A stretch of DNA of 64,000 nucleotides from Providencia sneebia DSM 19967. GTDB taxonomy: Bacteria > Pseudomonadota > Gammaproteobacteria > Enterobacterales > Enterobacteriaceae. Under the pieces are notes generated by a model. The model searched no databases and had not been told where the DNA came from. It worked only from the letters and a program-made list of their open reading frames with translations. This document shows positions 8,700 to 16,950 of the stretch, one piece after another. The stretch spans positions 2,492,414 through 2,556,413 of the forward strand of contig NZ_CM001773.1 of NCBI RefSeq assembly GCF_000314895.2. Direction: 5' to 3'. A program made the position numbers and the translations under genes. Every line of letters starts with the position of its first letter. Positions within the stretch are counted from its first letter, which is position 1.

Positions 8700-8728
8700 T
8701 TTTCATTTACACTATTTAGAGTTATAGT
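8700..8728 (+). promoter_or_regulatory. Putative sigma-70 promoter of the methyltransferase gene
   Basis: TTTTCA (8700-8705), 17-base spacer and TATAGT (8723-8728), 31 bases upstream of the chosen start codon at 8760. Confidence 0.45.
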
Positions 8729-8759
8729 GACTAAAATAGAGCAAGTAGGAGATAAATTT

Positions 8760-9539
8760 ATGGCTGATTTTTTAACGGCAAATCAACAAGCATGGGATAA
8801 ACAAGCGCAACAGCAACAGCCCTGGTCAGTTCCTGTTGATTCAGAAACAATCAAACAAGCTAAAAATGGAAATTGGCAAATTCATTTAACACCAACGGCA
8901 TTACCTAAAGATTGGCTAGGTGAAATAAAAGGGAAACAAATTTTATGTCTAGCTTCAGCAGGCGGTCAACAAGCACCTATACTTGCAGCAGCAGGTGCTG
9001 ATGTGGTTGTTTTTGATCTTTCTGAGAAACAATTAGAGCAAGATAAAAAAGTTGCCATTAGAGATAATCTGCACCTAAAAACAATCCAAGGTGATATGAG
9101 AAATTTACAAATATTCTCAGATTGCACCTTTGATATTATTTTTCACCCTATTTCTAATTTATATGTCCCTGATGTCAATCCTATTTGGCAAGAGTGTCAT
9201 CGAGTTTTAAAAGATCATGGTCGTCTATTATCTAGTTTTTATAATCCGATTGTTTTTATTGGCGAACGTTCACCTGAATTTAATGAACAACAAATCATTA
9301 AGCCCAAATATACAATGCCATTCTCAGAAATAGAAAATTTAACTGAGGAACAAATTGCAACTAAACAACAAAACCAAGAAGCTTTTGTTTTTGGGCATTC
9401 TCTAACAGATTTAATTGGTGGTCAGATACGCGCAGGCTTTAATATTGCAGGATTTCTTGAAGATTGGCAGCCAAACCCGCGTTTTGTTATTGATAATTAC
9501 TTACCCACTTTCTTGTCAACATTAGCAATAAAAAGTTAA
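8760..9539 (+). CDS. Class I SAM-dependent methyltransferase
   Basis: Cytoplasmic protein of 259 residues. Motif I is ILCLASAGGQQAPILAAAGADVVVFDLS, with the GxG-type loop and the acidic end of strand beta2. GDMRNL and FDIIFHP supply the following Rossmann motifs, and HRVLKDHGRLLSSF is the usual post-catalytic strand-helix. The substrate cannot be told; it belongs to the Methyltransf_11-like group. The start at 8760 rather than an upstream TTG is set by TAGGAG at 8746-8751, and gives the natural N-terminus MADFLTANQQAWDKQA. Expression is probably governed by the palindrome at 8678-8693. Confidence 0.82.
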   Translation: MADFLTANQQAWDKQAQQQQPWSVPVDSETIKQAKNGNWQIHLTPTALPKDWLGEIKGKQILCLASAGGQQAPILAAAGADVVVFDLSEKQLEQDKKVAIRDNLHLKTIQGDMRNLQIFSDCTFDIIFHPISNLYVPDVNPIWQECHRVLKDHGRLLSSFYNPIVFIGERSPEFNEQQIIKPKYTMPFSEIENLTEEQIATKQQNQEAFVFGHSLTDLIGGQIRAGFNIAGFLEDWQPNPRFVIDNYLPTFLSTLAIKS

Positions 9540-9652
9540 AACTTAGAAGGTAGGTTTACTTTATCTATAGAATTAACTAGTGAGTTGAATAATCTATAGA
9601 CAAAAAGCGTATTTGAATATAGCCTTCATATTAACCTACCCACTATTTTATA

Positions 9653-10051
9653 TCACTTATTCTCACAATTCCTTGACCATACAGAATTGAACTCTTCCGG
9701 TAGCAAAATATCACCAATATCTTCAACAAACGGAATTGAAACAACAGTTTTACCCATTTTATTAATGTGAGTTCGAACAATAAAACGTTTAAAACCATAA
9801 GGAAGCTCATCTTTAAACTCAAAAACTTCCCCACAAAAATAACCTATTTCCTCACCATCAGCATTTCTATTTAGGATATGATAGCTCATGTTTCGATACT
9901 GTGCGGTACCTGGGTAAGCTAAATAATCTTCTACAGAACTTTCAACTTTATTCTTAGTGTCCATTTCAGAAGATGTTGTTATATCTGTCATAATACCTGC
10001 AATATAAGCACTAATAGCAACAAGTAATAACACTAAGATTCTTAATAGCAT
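9653..10051 (-). CDS. Small membrane-anchored protein of unknown function
   Basis: The protein has 132 residues. MLLRILVLLLVAISAYIAGIM is an N-terminal hydrophobic anchor or signal; the remainder is soluble with FCGEVFEF near the middle and a C-terminal Cys. The start at 10051 is preferred over the ATG at 10075 because AAGGG is properly spaced before it and no ribosome site precedes the longer form. The VE-x-x-L...CGEV arrangement recalls the protein at 6077-6454. No family name can be given. Confidence 0.7.
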   Translation of the reverse strand: MLLRILVLLLVAISAYIAGIMTDITTSSEMDTKNKVESSVEDYLAYPGTAQYRNMSYHILNRNADGEEIGYFCGEVFEFKDELPYGFKRFIVRTHINKMGKTVVSIPFVEDIGDILLPEEFNSVWSRNCENK

Positions 10052-10202
10052 ACAACCCTTATCCGTATATTTCATTGAGAATAGAAAATTTATTATAATT
10101 ATCTGGTGACAAAATACGACTAAAAATATCTAATCCTACACATGAGAGGAGAATAGAGAATAATATAAAGTTTTTATATTTATCAAATAGATATGAATTA
10201 TT

Positions 10203-10541
10203 TTATTGAGATAATTGCCAAAAATAAATTAATATTGCTGCTGCAATAACCCAATTTACAGTTGCCAAGCTCAAACATAACCAAGTAGAAACTTTTGTCG
10301 CAAGAATATAAACCGTCAACAAATATAACATATAAGGGATTAATGACCATAATCCAAATAGTGCGGTTTTACGCAGCGCTAAAGCGCCTTGTTCTTGCAC
10401 AACAATGACATGAGCTATCAATGCAAAAGTCGGAAATAAAGGTACAAGACCTGCAATATAGAAGATTTTGCTCTTTGAGAGCAAAGCAATCACTAAAACG
10501 GCCAGTGCCCCCAGCAAACACTTAAAAAATAACGACAGCAT
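10203..10541 (-). CDS. glpM: GlpM family inner-membrane protein
   Basis: Small inner-membrane protein of 112 residues with four hydrophobic segments. It matches E. coli GlpM (109 residues) along its length, especially YIAGLVPLFPTFALIAHVIV and the LRKTALFG...IPYMLYL segment. The biochemical role of GlpM is not established; the homologue was named for an effect on glycerol metabolism and alginate in Pseudomonas. Single gene with no recognisable partner, between an unknown exported protein and an AT-rich gap. Confidence 0.85.
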   Translation of the reverse strand: MLSLFFKCLLGALAVLVIALLSKSKIFYIAGLVPLFPTFALIAHVIVVQEQGALALRKTALFGLWSLIPYMLYLLTVYILATKVSTWLCLSLATVNWVIAAAILIYFWQLSQ

Positions 10542-10877
10542 AATGTCTCTACATTGTTCTATAATTTATGTTTAGTCTTATTATACCCATAAAAAACATT
10601 CACCAACAAAGCGAATGACTAAATCAGCCCCATTTAGCTTTGTATCATATATTATTTTTTATCAAACACGCGGAATTAATATCTTTAATATCACACCACC
10701 TACCAATTGTTATTTTTATATATTATTATTTTTCAGCATTAAACTAAGATTTTGCGAGCAACATATCACATAAAAAAATCTAATGATTTATTAAACTGGC
10801 TATTTTTATATCTACTAATGAATATGATAAAATAGCCAGAAATCTAATTGGAAGGATAAGATTATTATCAATATAAT
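10542..10877. other. AT-rich gap upstream of glpM
   Basis: No gene seen. It contains the 11-bp inverted repeat at 10796-10839 that probably ends the gene at 10878-11267; the rest should hold the glpM promoter. Confidence 0.45.
10796..10839 (-). terminator. Terminator-like inverted repeat after the NTF2-like gene
   Basis: Perfect 11-bp stem CTGGCTATTTT / AAAATAGCCAG with a 22-base loop, downstream of the gene at 10878-11267 on the minus strand, followed by a T-rich stretch. Confidence 0.5.
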
Positions 10878-11267
10878 TTAAGTTCTAGATCCTAAATCAC
10901 TATCCTTTTGCTCTCCTAAAACCATGCGCGTTAATTCTTCACAACGAATGATCTTCCCATTACATAAAGTAAAACACGCAAATACCTCAAACTCACTCAC
11001 ATCACCATTTTTCTTTTTAGCATGTGCTATATGTTGGGTATGAACACAATTCTTGCCTTCAGCAATAGATTTAAACGTTACTGTTAATGTATCAACAACA
11101 TCCTTTAAGGCATTTAAATGTGCAACAAATTCTGCATAATTGATTTCCTTCCCATCTACAATTTGAATGTAATCTGGAGAAAAATATTGCTCAATAACGT
11201 CAATACTACCAATATTTTCACCTAAAACTTGAGATAATGCTTCTTGAACAAATGTAATATTACTCAT
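10878..11267 (-). CDS. NTF2-like / SnoaL-fold protein
   Basis: Cytoplasmic protein of 129 residues with the cone-shaped NTF2-like pattern: N-terminal helices, a YFSPDYIQIVDGKEINYAEFVAHL segment, then strands VTFKSIAEGKNCVHTQHIAHAKK and a C-terminal FACFTLCNGKIIRCEELTRMVLG. This is the usual layout of SnoaL-like polyketide-cyclase-fold or ketosteroid-isomerase-like proteins. The catalytic function is unknown for most such bacterial members. It lies next to a decayed gene fragment at the presumed edge of a prophage scar, so it may be cargo, but nothing in the sequence proves this. Confidence 0.75.
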   Translation of the reverse strand: MSNITFVQEALSQVLGENIGSIDVIEQYFSPDYIQIVDGKEINYAEFVAHLNALKDVVDTLTVTFKSIAEGKNCVHTQHIAHAKKKNGDVSEFEVFACFTLCNGKIIRCEELTRMVLGEQKDSDLGSRT

Positions 11268-11346
11268 CCTGTACGAACCTTTTATAATTACATAATTTTA
11301 AAATAAAATATGGTTAAATATTTTTAGCTTTGGCCTAAACCTATTT

Positions 11347-11735
11347 TCATAGGGGTAATCCTGTATCTGCATTTAAATTTTTATCTTTAGCTAATTGTAT
11401 CATGATATCTTCAGATGGCTTTTCAACTTCTGTAATTGATTTTTTTATTTTTGGTAAATTCTCTGAAAATTTAGGTAACTCAGCAGGTAGTAACGGGATA
11501 ATTTTATTTACGTCAGGAATAATGAAATTACAATATTCATTACCAGTTAAAAAATAACGATATTTTTCATGGTGTTTACTTATTTCGTGATCTTTTGTAA
11601 TCCCAATCTATTTTTTATTTTATTCTGAGAAATATAATGATGACCGGGGCAAGGATTTGGTAAAAGTTGTTGTTTAAGACCTGAAAATTGAGCTAAGTTT
11701 TGATAACTTTTTGATAACCGTTTCAAAATTGACAA
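11347..11735 (-). pseudogene. Frameshifted gene fragment, possibly a nuclease-toxin C-terminus
   Basis: Two overlapping minus-strand frames join into one protein of about 125 residues. The upstream frame (11580-11735) reads KSYQNLAQFSGLKQQ, then LLPNPCPGHHYISQNKIKN. The second (11347-11607) reads KHHEKYRYFLTGNEYCNF, then IIPDVNKIIPLLPAELPKF, to the TGA at 11347-11349. A one-base frameshift lies between about 11582 and 11607, and there is no start codon. The PCPGHHYIS block followed by a second HH resembles His-rich tips of GHH/HNH-type polymorphic toxins, but this is a guess. It fills most of the gap between the NTF2-like gene and clbS. Confidence 0.5.
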
Positions 11736-11869
11736 TCATAAACACCCGCATAGCGAGACCTTAGATTGGTTTAATGCAACTAGGTATAGAATGTCCATTA
11801 TTTGGAGATAACAAACCAATTCCGGACAAAATGCAATAATGACTGTATATAAACGGGTCTTCCCCTGTT

Positions 11870-11934
11870 GTGGTGGGTGGTACATAATTGATTAATTTTC
11901 AAACACCACCAATGTCTTTATGGTGTCTCTTTTT
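11870..11934 (+). promoter_or_regulatory. Leader with a terminator hairpin and a competing pairing, possible attenuator
   Basis: ACACCA (11903-11908) pairs with TGGTGT (11921-11926) and is followed by CTCTTTTT, a terminator-like end 18 bases before the clbS-like start codon. The same arm (CACCAC, 11904-11909) can instead pair with GTGGTG at 11870-11875. This mutually exclusive arrangement resembles an attenuator, though it could also be an ordinary terminator of an upstream transcript. Confidence 0.35.
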
Positions 11935-11952
11935 ACTTGAGAGGGAATTCTT

Positions 11953-12471
11953 ATGAGTGTGCCGCAAACAAAAGCTGAATTGCTTTTAGCTATTGATAAA
12001 AATTTTAGTAAATTAATTAGTTACCTCAACGCAATCCCACCAGAAATTACTTCAGATAAATCAATAGATGGACACGCCAAAGGAACGAAGATGAGTGTTC
12101 GTGACCTCGTTTCATATCTGCTTGGATGGAATGTCCTTGTTGTAAAGTGGATCACTTCTGATGCTAAAGGTCTGCCTGTCGATTTTCCGGAAACTGGCTA
12201 TAAATGGAATCAGCTTGGTCTTCTTGCTCAAAAATTTTACTCAGATTACAGTGAGTTAAGTTATGAATTGTTAGTGACTGAACTTCAGACTGTAAAAAAT
12301 AAGCTTGTGATGCTTATTGATGATCGTACCGATGATATTTTGTATGGAAGACCATGGTACACAAAATGGACGATGGGGAGAATGATCTCATTTAACACAT
12401 CTTCGCCTTACGCCAACGCTAATGGAAGATTAAGAAAGTGGGCAAAAAATAATAATATCAGTTTAAAGTAA
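11953..12471 (+). CDS. ClbS/DfsB family protein (colibactin-type self-protection)
   Basis: Cytoplasmic DinB-like four-helix protein of 172 residues. It follows ClbS, the colibactin resistance protein of pks-positive E. coli, over nearly the whole length: GHAKGTKMSVRDLVSYLLGWN, FPETGYKWNQLGLLAQKFY, YGRPWYTKWTMGRMISFNT and SPYANANGRLRKW. ClbS is a cyclopropane hydrolase that opens the colibactin warhead and binds DNA; DfsB relatives are widespread without colibactin genes. No colibactin biosynthesis gene is in the window. The ATG at 11953 has GAGAGGGA upstream. It sits inside the prophage scar next to icd, suggesting phage-borne cargo, with a terminator-like hairpin in its leader. Confidence 0.88.
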   Translation: MSVPQTKAELLLAIDKNFSKLISYLNAIPPEITSDKSIDGHAKGTKMSVRDLVSYLLGWNVLVVKWITSDAKGLPVDFPETGYKWNQLGLLAQKFYSDYSELSYELLVTELQTVKNKLVMLIDDRTDDILYGRPWYTKWTMGRMISFNTSSPYANANGRLRKWAKNNNISLK

Positions 12472-12558
12472 GCATCTGAGTGAAATTATATGGACGGAAA
12501 ATCTCTCTATGCCCATATCCTTAACCTGACTGCTCCATGGCAGGTTAAATCCCTAGCG

Positions 12559-12903
12559 TCAATTTTTCATTGATTTTAGATAATGCAAATACCTAATATA
12601 ACAATATGCCATTTTTACGGTTTGTCGTCCTTCGTAAGTGGTCAATGAAAGCCCCAAGAGAACGCTTCCCACCCCGATTGCTATTAACACATTGGCATTT
12701 CCCCCCCAAGCAATAGATAGCGCCAAAACAATTATAAATATCGTGAAATAAAACAAACAAGTCTTAAAACTTGTTCTTACATATCGAAAAACAATATCAC
12801 TATAAGATTGACCCGCAATTTTACAGTCATTCTGTAAAGTGCGGATCTGCCTTCTGGTATACCCACTGAAAAATAAAATTCTATTAAGTATTTTGTGGTC
12901 CAT
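12559..12903 (-). CDS. Two-helix membrane protein of unknown function, coupled to the upstream small gene
   Basis: The protein has 114 residues with two hydrophobic segments at about residues 51-66 and 71-88 (LFYFTIFIIVLALSIAW and VLIAIGVGSVLLGLSL) between basic ends. The start is the ATG at 12903, which overlaps the TAA of the 63-residue gene upstream (TAATG), so translation is probably coupled. A longer start at 12924 would overlap that gene by 22 bases. No family is recognised. The pair lies downstream of the antiterminator-Q remnant on the same strand, the usual place of lysis or cargo genes in lambdoid phages. Confidence 0.6.
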   Translation of the reverse strand: MDHKILNRILFFSGYTRRQIRTLQNDCKIAGQSYSDIVFRYVRTSFKTCLFYFTIFIIVLALSIAWGGNANVLIAIGVGSVLLGLSLTTYEGRQTVKMAYCYIRYLHYLKSMKN

Positions 12904-13094
12904 TAATAAATTCGCTCTTCCCATATACTATAAGCACTTGTTCCCGCAGCAAGATGTTCCCATGTTATTGACTCATATTTAAAAGACACGCTTTCTTGAG
13001 GCTGATAATCATTATGAGTACAAGAATTGGGATAAAAGCACGTTAAATTAACAATGCCAGCCTTTGTTAATTTGACTTTATAGTAAGGCTCCAT
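12903..13094 (-). CDS. Small soluble protein of unknown function
   Basis: The protein has 63 residues: MEPYYKVKLTKAG, then two Cys-containing strands (NLTCFYPNSCTHND) and a Trp-rich C-terminus (ITWEHLAAG, YSIWEERIY). No signal peptide or membrane segment. No family is recognised. It ends in a TAATG overlap with the membrane-protein gene at 12559-12903, forming a two-gene unit. Ribosome binding is weak (only purine-rich GATGGAAA just before the ATG). It starts 18 bases after the broken Q antiterminator and probably belongs to the same phage remnant. Confidence 0.55.
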   Translation of the reverse strand: MEPYYKVKLTKAGIVNLTCFYPNSCTHNDYQPQESVSFKYESITWEHLAAGTSAYSIWEERIY

Positions 13095-13112
13095 TTTCCA
13101 TCAATCGCCGTT

Positions 13113-13406
13113 CTAAAAAATAAGACCTTTACCGCTACACGCCGAATACTGATAAACAGACCTCGCTGAACGGGCATAATCTTCAAATACCATTTTGGCC
13201 AGAATAATTAAACAGTAACCCAGTTTCTTACCCGCTGCTTTGCGAACTAATTTAGGCGCTACTTTAAGCGAATATTAAGTCAAAGCCTCCACGGTAGAAA
13301 ATTTGTCTTCTTCGCTAATACCATTTTTAGCCAGAAAGGCGGCCATGCTAAACTTAGCTTGTGATTCGGTCATCCCCACAGCCCTTATATACTTCATTAC
13401 CACCAT
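13113..13406 (-). pseudogene. Lambda-type antitermination protein Q, nonsense-mutated and truncated
   Basis: The minus-strand frame reads VGMTESQAKFSMAAFLAKN, then ISEEDKFSTVEALT, then TAA (13275-13277), and continues in the same frame YSLKVAPKLVRKAAGKK, then MVFEDYARSARSVYQYSAC, to a stop at 13113-13115. This aligns with lambda Q (GMAQSQAGFGMAAFCGKH... and FAYADYCRSAATPGARCRDC). The internal TAA falls where lambda Q has Gln, so a single CAA to TAA change explains it. The C-terminal third of Q is missing. Q lets RNA polymerase read through late terminators of lambdoid phages. Confidence 0.8.
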
Positions 13407-13667
13407 ACAACATCTCAAGCAAAAAGAGGTGGACAAGTTTCATCTAATGCAATTACTAGCCTATTTCAAAAAATTAGAGATCAAACAAATCTGAAATGGG
13501 AGGATGGAACACCGCCTAGTTTTCACGAACAAAGATCTCTTTCTGAAAGGTTATATAGAGAACAAGGCGTCGATACAAAAATTTTATTGGGACATAAGAG
13601 CCAAGCGATGACTGATAAATACCATGATGATCGCGGAAAACATTGGCAAGTTTTAGCTATAAAATAG
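13404..13667 (+). pseudogene. Lambda-type integrase, C-terminal remnant
   Basis: The plus-strand frame without a start reads AKRGGQVSSNAITSLFQKI, then GTPPSFHEQRSLSERLYREQG, LLGHKSQAMTDKYHDDRGKHW and stops at 13665-13667. These are the C-terminal tyrosine-recombinase boxes of lambda Int: HxxR in FHEQRS, the GHKS box and the catalytic Tyr in DKYHDDRG. The N-terminal two thirds are lost; the fragment abuts the Q remnant directly. It points toward the 3' end of icd, about 100 bases away, the attachment site used by phage 21 and e14 in E. coli. Confidence 0.88.
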
Positions 13668-13719
13668 CGTTTATTTTTCAGCCCGTTTTGCAGGAGTTTT
13701 GCAGAAGAATTTTTCAACG

Positions 13720-13751
13720 GAAAACAAAACGGGAGTTTTTAGGCTCCCGTT
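13720..13751 (-). terminator. Terminator of icd
   Basis: Stem AACGGGAG (13728-13735) / CTCCCGTT (13744-13751) with an 8-base loop; on the minus strand it is followed by TTGTTTT. It lies 23 bases after the icd stop. Confidence 0.85.
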
Positions 13752-13773
13752 ATTAATCACACTAAGTAATAAA

Positions 13774-15027
13774 TTACATGTGTTTGATAATGGCGTCTGC
13801 GAATTCGCTACATTTCAGTAGCTTAGCACCGTCTAATTGACGTTCGAAGTCATAAGTGACGGTCTTAGCTTCGATTGCGCCTTCCATGCCTTTAATGATT
13901 AGGTCAGCCGCTTCAGTCCAGCCCATATGGCGTAACATCATTTCAGCCGAAAGAATAATTGAACCTGGGTTCACTTTATCCTGACCAGCATATTTAGGCG
14001 CTGTACCATGTGTAGCTTCAAATAATGCACATTCAGAACCAATATTAGCGCCTGGAGCAATACCGATACCACCAACTTGTGCAGCAAGTGCATCAGAAAT
14101 GTAGTCACCATTTAGGTTCATACAGGCAATAACATCATATTCAGCTGGGCGTAGCAGAATTTGCTGTAAGAATGCGTCGGCAATGACATCTTTAATGATA
14201 ATATCTTTGCCTGTTTTTGGATTTTTAATTTTAACCCAAGGGCCGCCATCTAATAGCTCGCCGCCGAATTCTTCTAAAGCAAGTTCATAGCCCCAATCTT
14301 TGAAAGCACCTTCAGTAAACTTCATAATGTTGCCTTTATGAACTAGAGTTACTGAATCACGATCGTTATCTATTGCATATTCAATAGCTGCGCGAACTAA
14401 GCGTTTTGTCCCTTCCTCCGAGCATGGTTTCACACCAATGCCGCAATCTTTAGAAAAACGAATTTTTGTTACACCCATTTCATCTTCTAAAAATTTGATA
14501 ACTTTATCTGCTTCTGGGCTGCCCGCTTTCCATTCGATACCCGCATAAATATCTTCTGCGTTTTCACGGAAAATAACCATATCAGTCAGTTCTGGCTGTT
14601 TAACTGGGCTTGGTGTGCCTTTGTAATAACGAACTGGACGTAAACAAATATAGAGGTCAAGTTGTTGACGTAATGCAACGTTCAGAGAACGAATACCGCC
14701 ACCAACAGGTGTAGTGAGAGGACCTTTGATTGAAACACGATAATCACGAATTAAGTCAAGAGTTTCTTCTGGAAGCCAAACATCTTTACCATAAACTTGA
14801 GTAGATTTTTCGCCTGTATAAATTTCCATCCAAGAAATTTTACGCTCACCGTGATAGGCTTTTTCTACCGCTGCATCAACAACTTTCAGCATTGCAGGTG
14901 TTACATCAACACCAATACCGTCACCTTCAATGAAGGGAATAATCGGATTGTTTGGAACTTTAAGTTTACCTTTAGCATCTATTGTAATTTTAGCGCCTTC
15001 TGCCGGAACGACTACTTTGCTTTCCAT
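13774..15027 (-). CDS. icd: Isocitrate dehydrogenase, NADP-dependent
   Basis: TCA-cycle enzyme converting isocitrate and NADP+ to 2-oxoglutarate, CO2 and NADPH in the cytoplasm; 417 residues against 416 in E. coli, nearly identical throughout. The regulatory serine phosphorylated by AceK is at about residue 114 in [13 protein letters not shown]. The Mg/isocitrate residues lie in [15 protein letters not shown], and the NADP site is the [17 protein letters not shown] segment. The C-terminus reads [11 protein letters not shown] and is intact. In E. coli this 3' end is a lambdoid-phage attachment site, and here an integrase remnant lies immediately downstream. Confidence 0.98.
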   Translation of the reverse strand: MESKVVVPAEGAKITIDAKGKLKVPNNPIIPFIEGDGIGVDVTPAMLKVVDAAVEKAYHGERKISWMEIYTGEKSTQVYGKDVWLPEETLDLIRDYRVSIKGPLTTPVGGGIRSLNVALRQQLDLYICLRPVRYYKGTPSPVKQPELTDMVIFRENAEDIYAGIEWKAGSPEADKVIKFLEDEMGVTKIRFSKDCGIGVKPCSEEGTKRLVRAAIEYAIDNDRDSVTLVHKGNIMKFTEGAFKDWGYELALEEFGGELLDGGPWVKIKNPKTGKDIIIKDVIADAFLQQILLRPAEYDVIACMNLNGDYISDALAAQVGGIGIAPGANIGSECALFEATHGTAPKYAGQDKVNPGSIILSAEMMLRHMGWTEAADLIIKGMEGAIEAKTVTYDFERQLDGAKLLKCSEFADAIIKHM

Positions 15028-15714
15028 TAAACTCTCCTTTCACTTGCGCATTTGCTTGTTAATTTTTTGTAAGAGACCTGTCAATACTACTTGAATCTTT
15101 CTCGAACGCCAACGGTTAGTCATTGAAGCTTTTATGCGGATCGCATTTAACGTACTTTCCCAAACTAATCACTTATCTATCTATAAGTATAATCCATGTA
15201 AAAATCAATACGTTGTTAACATTTTATTAAATTCGTTGATAACAGTCGTCATTCAATAGGTCTAGAGGTAAATAAATCATTATTAGAAAGATCCTTGTTT
15301 CGTAGTCTATCTGAAAATATAATCAGAAAAGTCTGTCTTGCTCACATAAATTAATTAAATCATTATTTTATACATATAAAATGCTAATAAATGATGCATT
15401 TACAATAAATAAAATAGGCTTAAATTGAATTTAATGTTTTTAAAGAATTTAATTATTAATTTATTGTGATGAAAATAAAACTTCAATTATTTGAATATTA
15501 AAACATGCTCAAATATATATTCCACTAAATAAATAATTTTATATTTAGCTACAAATAAAAATAAAGAAAATATCTGAATTTTTGATACGAATAATCGAAC
15601 AGCCATTATGTTTAGATATTTTTGGGGATTATTACAAAATCGATTACACTAAAACAAAGGTTTGTTGGCCGTTTTGTCAACATCAATGAACTAAAATTCT
15701 TTCAATGAGTACTC
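15028..15714. other. Divergent control region of icd and rluE
   Basis: Just under 700 bases, AT-rich in the right two thirds. It must hold the icd promoters, and CTCCTTT lies just before the icd start on the minus strand. No ORF with coding character, tRNA or clear operator was found. Confidence 0.5.
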
Positions 15715-16368
15715 ATGAACAAAGCTAATCGCACAACAGCGCATAAAGACATAAAAAAAAGATCGCCTCTGCGTAAACCTAATCAACGCCCATTGTTAGC
15801 GACAAAAAATAAGCGCCAAGGTCCAACAAAGGTGATTTTATTTAATAAGCCTTTCGATGTGCTCCCTCAATTTACCGACGAGCAAGGCCGAGAAACATTA
15901 AAAAAATACATCCCAATTACTGATGTCTATGCAGCTGGCAGGCTCGATCGCGATAGTGAAGGTTTACTTATCCTCACCAACGATGGCAAGCTACAAGCTC
16001 AATTAACACAGCCAAATAAAAATACACATAAAATTTATTATGCTCAGGTTGAAGGAGTTCCCGATGAAATTGCATTACAAAAGTTTCGAGCGGGCTTAAT
16101 TCTAAACGATGGACCAACTCGCCCTGCTGGAGTTGAATTAGTGAGTGAGCCTGAATGGCTGTGGCAAAGGGTTCCCCCGATTCGTGAGCGTAAAAACATT
16201 CCAACAAGTTGGTTAAAAATTACACTTAGTGAAGGAAGAAACCGCCAAGTTCGCAGAATGACCGCTAACATAGGTTTTCCTACATTAAGATTAATTCGTT
16301 ACCAAATCGGTGAATTTACTTTAGAAAACTTAGCTCAAGGGGAATGGAAGGAGATAAACCATGTTTAA
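15715..16368 (+). CDS. rluE: 23S rRNA pseudouridine(2457) synthase
   Basis: RsuA/RluE-type pseudouridine synthase of 217 residues that isomerises U2457 of 23S rRNA. The catalytic Asp is in [21 protein letters not shown], and the C-terminal motif [23 protein letters not shown] is typical. It lacks the S4 domain, as RluE does. The N-terminal tail is basic ([11 protein letters not shown]). The last 8 bases overlap the start of nudJ, so the two form an operon, as in E. coli. Confidence 0.95.
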   Translation: MNKANRTTAHKDIKKRSPLRKPNQRPLLATKNKRQGPTKVILFNKPFDVLPQFTDEQGRETLKKYIPITDVYAAGRLDRDSEGLLILTNDGKLQAQLTQPNKNTHKIYYAQVEGVPDEIALQKFRAGLILNDGPTRPAGVELVSEPEWLWQRVPPIRERKNIPTSWLKITLSEGRNRQVRRMTANIGFPTLRLIRYQIGEFTLENLAQGEWKEINHV

Positions 16369-16810
16369 ACCCCATATTACTGTTGCAACAATTGTTCATG
16401 CCAAAAATCAATTTTTGGTTGTTGAAGAATGGATTAACGGCAAGCCAACTTGGAACCAGCCTGCGGGTCATTTAGAAGCTGATGAAACTTTATTAGAAGC
16501 TGCTGAACGCGAACTGTTAGAAGAAACCGGAATTCAAGGCCGCCCACAAAAGCTAATTAAAATCCACCAATGGGTAGCGCCAGATAAAACCCCTTTTATT
16601 CGTTTTTTATTTTCTCTTGAACTGACTGAGCCTTGTGTCACACAACCGCAAGATAGTGATATTTCCTGTTGTCATTGGGTGAGTGCCGAAACAATTTTTG
16701 AAAGTAAAACATTACGTTCACCACTTGTCGCAGAAAGTATGCATTGTTTTTTAAGCGGAATGAGTTATCCCCTTGATATTCTCGATGCCTATGGTGACTA
16801 TAATCAGTAA
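16361..16810 (+). CDS. nudJ: Nudix phosphatase NudJ
   Basis: Nudix hydrolase of 149 residues; NudJ hydrolyses the thiamine precursor HMP-PP and several (d)NTPs. The Nudix box is complete: [23 protein letters not shown] (GX5EX7REUXEEXGU). [32 protein letters not shown] matches the NudJ N-terminus. Translation is probably coupled to rluE through the overlap at 16361-16368. It precedes mnmA by 140 bases, in the same order as in E. coli. Confidence 0.95.
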   Translation: MFKPHITVATIVHAKNQFLVVEEWINGKPTWNQPAGHLEADETLLEAAERELLEETGIQGRPQKLIKIHQWVAPDKTPFIRFLFSLELTEPCVTQPQDSDISCCHWVSAETIFESKTLRSPLVAESMHCFLSGMSYPLDILDAYGDYNQ

Positions 16811-16950
16811 CAATATTATTTATGCAGTTACATTATCCTCTTTTAGTGGCACATTTTTGTCATGATGAATATTCCCACGCTAACGCTGGTGTAACAAGGG
16901 TACAACATGGTAAAGTATGGGGCTTAATTTTTCCGCAGTGAGAGTATTCC

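Noticed and set aside
13303..13494. 63-codon plus-strand frame
   Set aside because: It runs across the Q remnant in antisense and the integrase remnant in the wrong frame; the integrase frame explains the DNA better.
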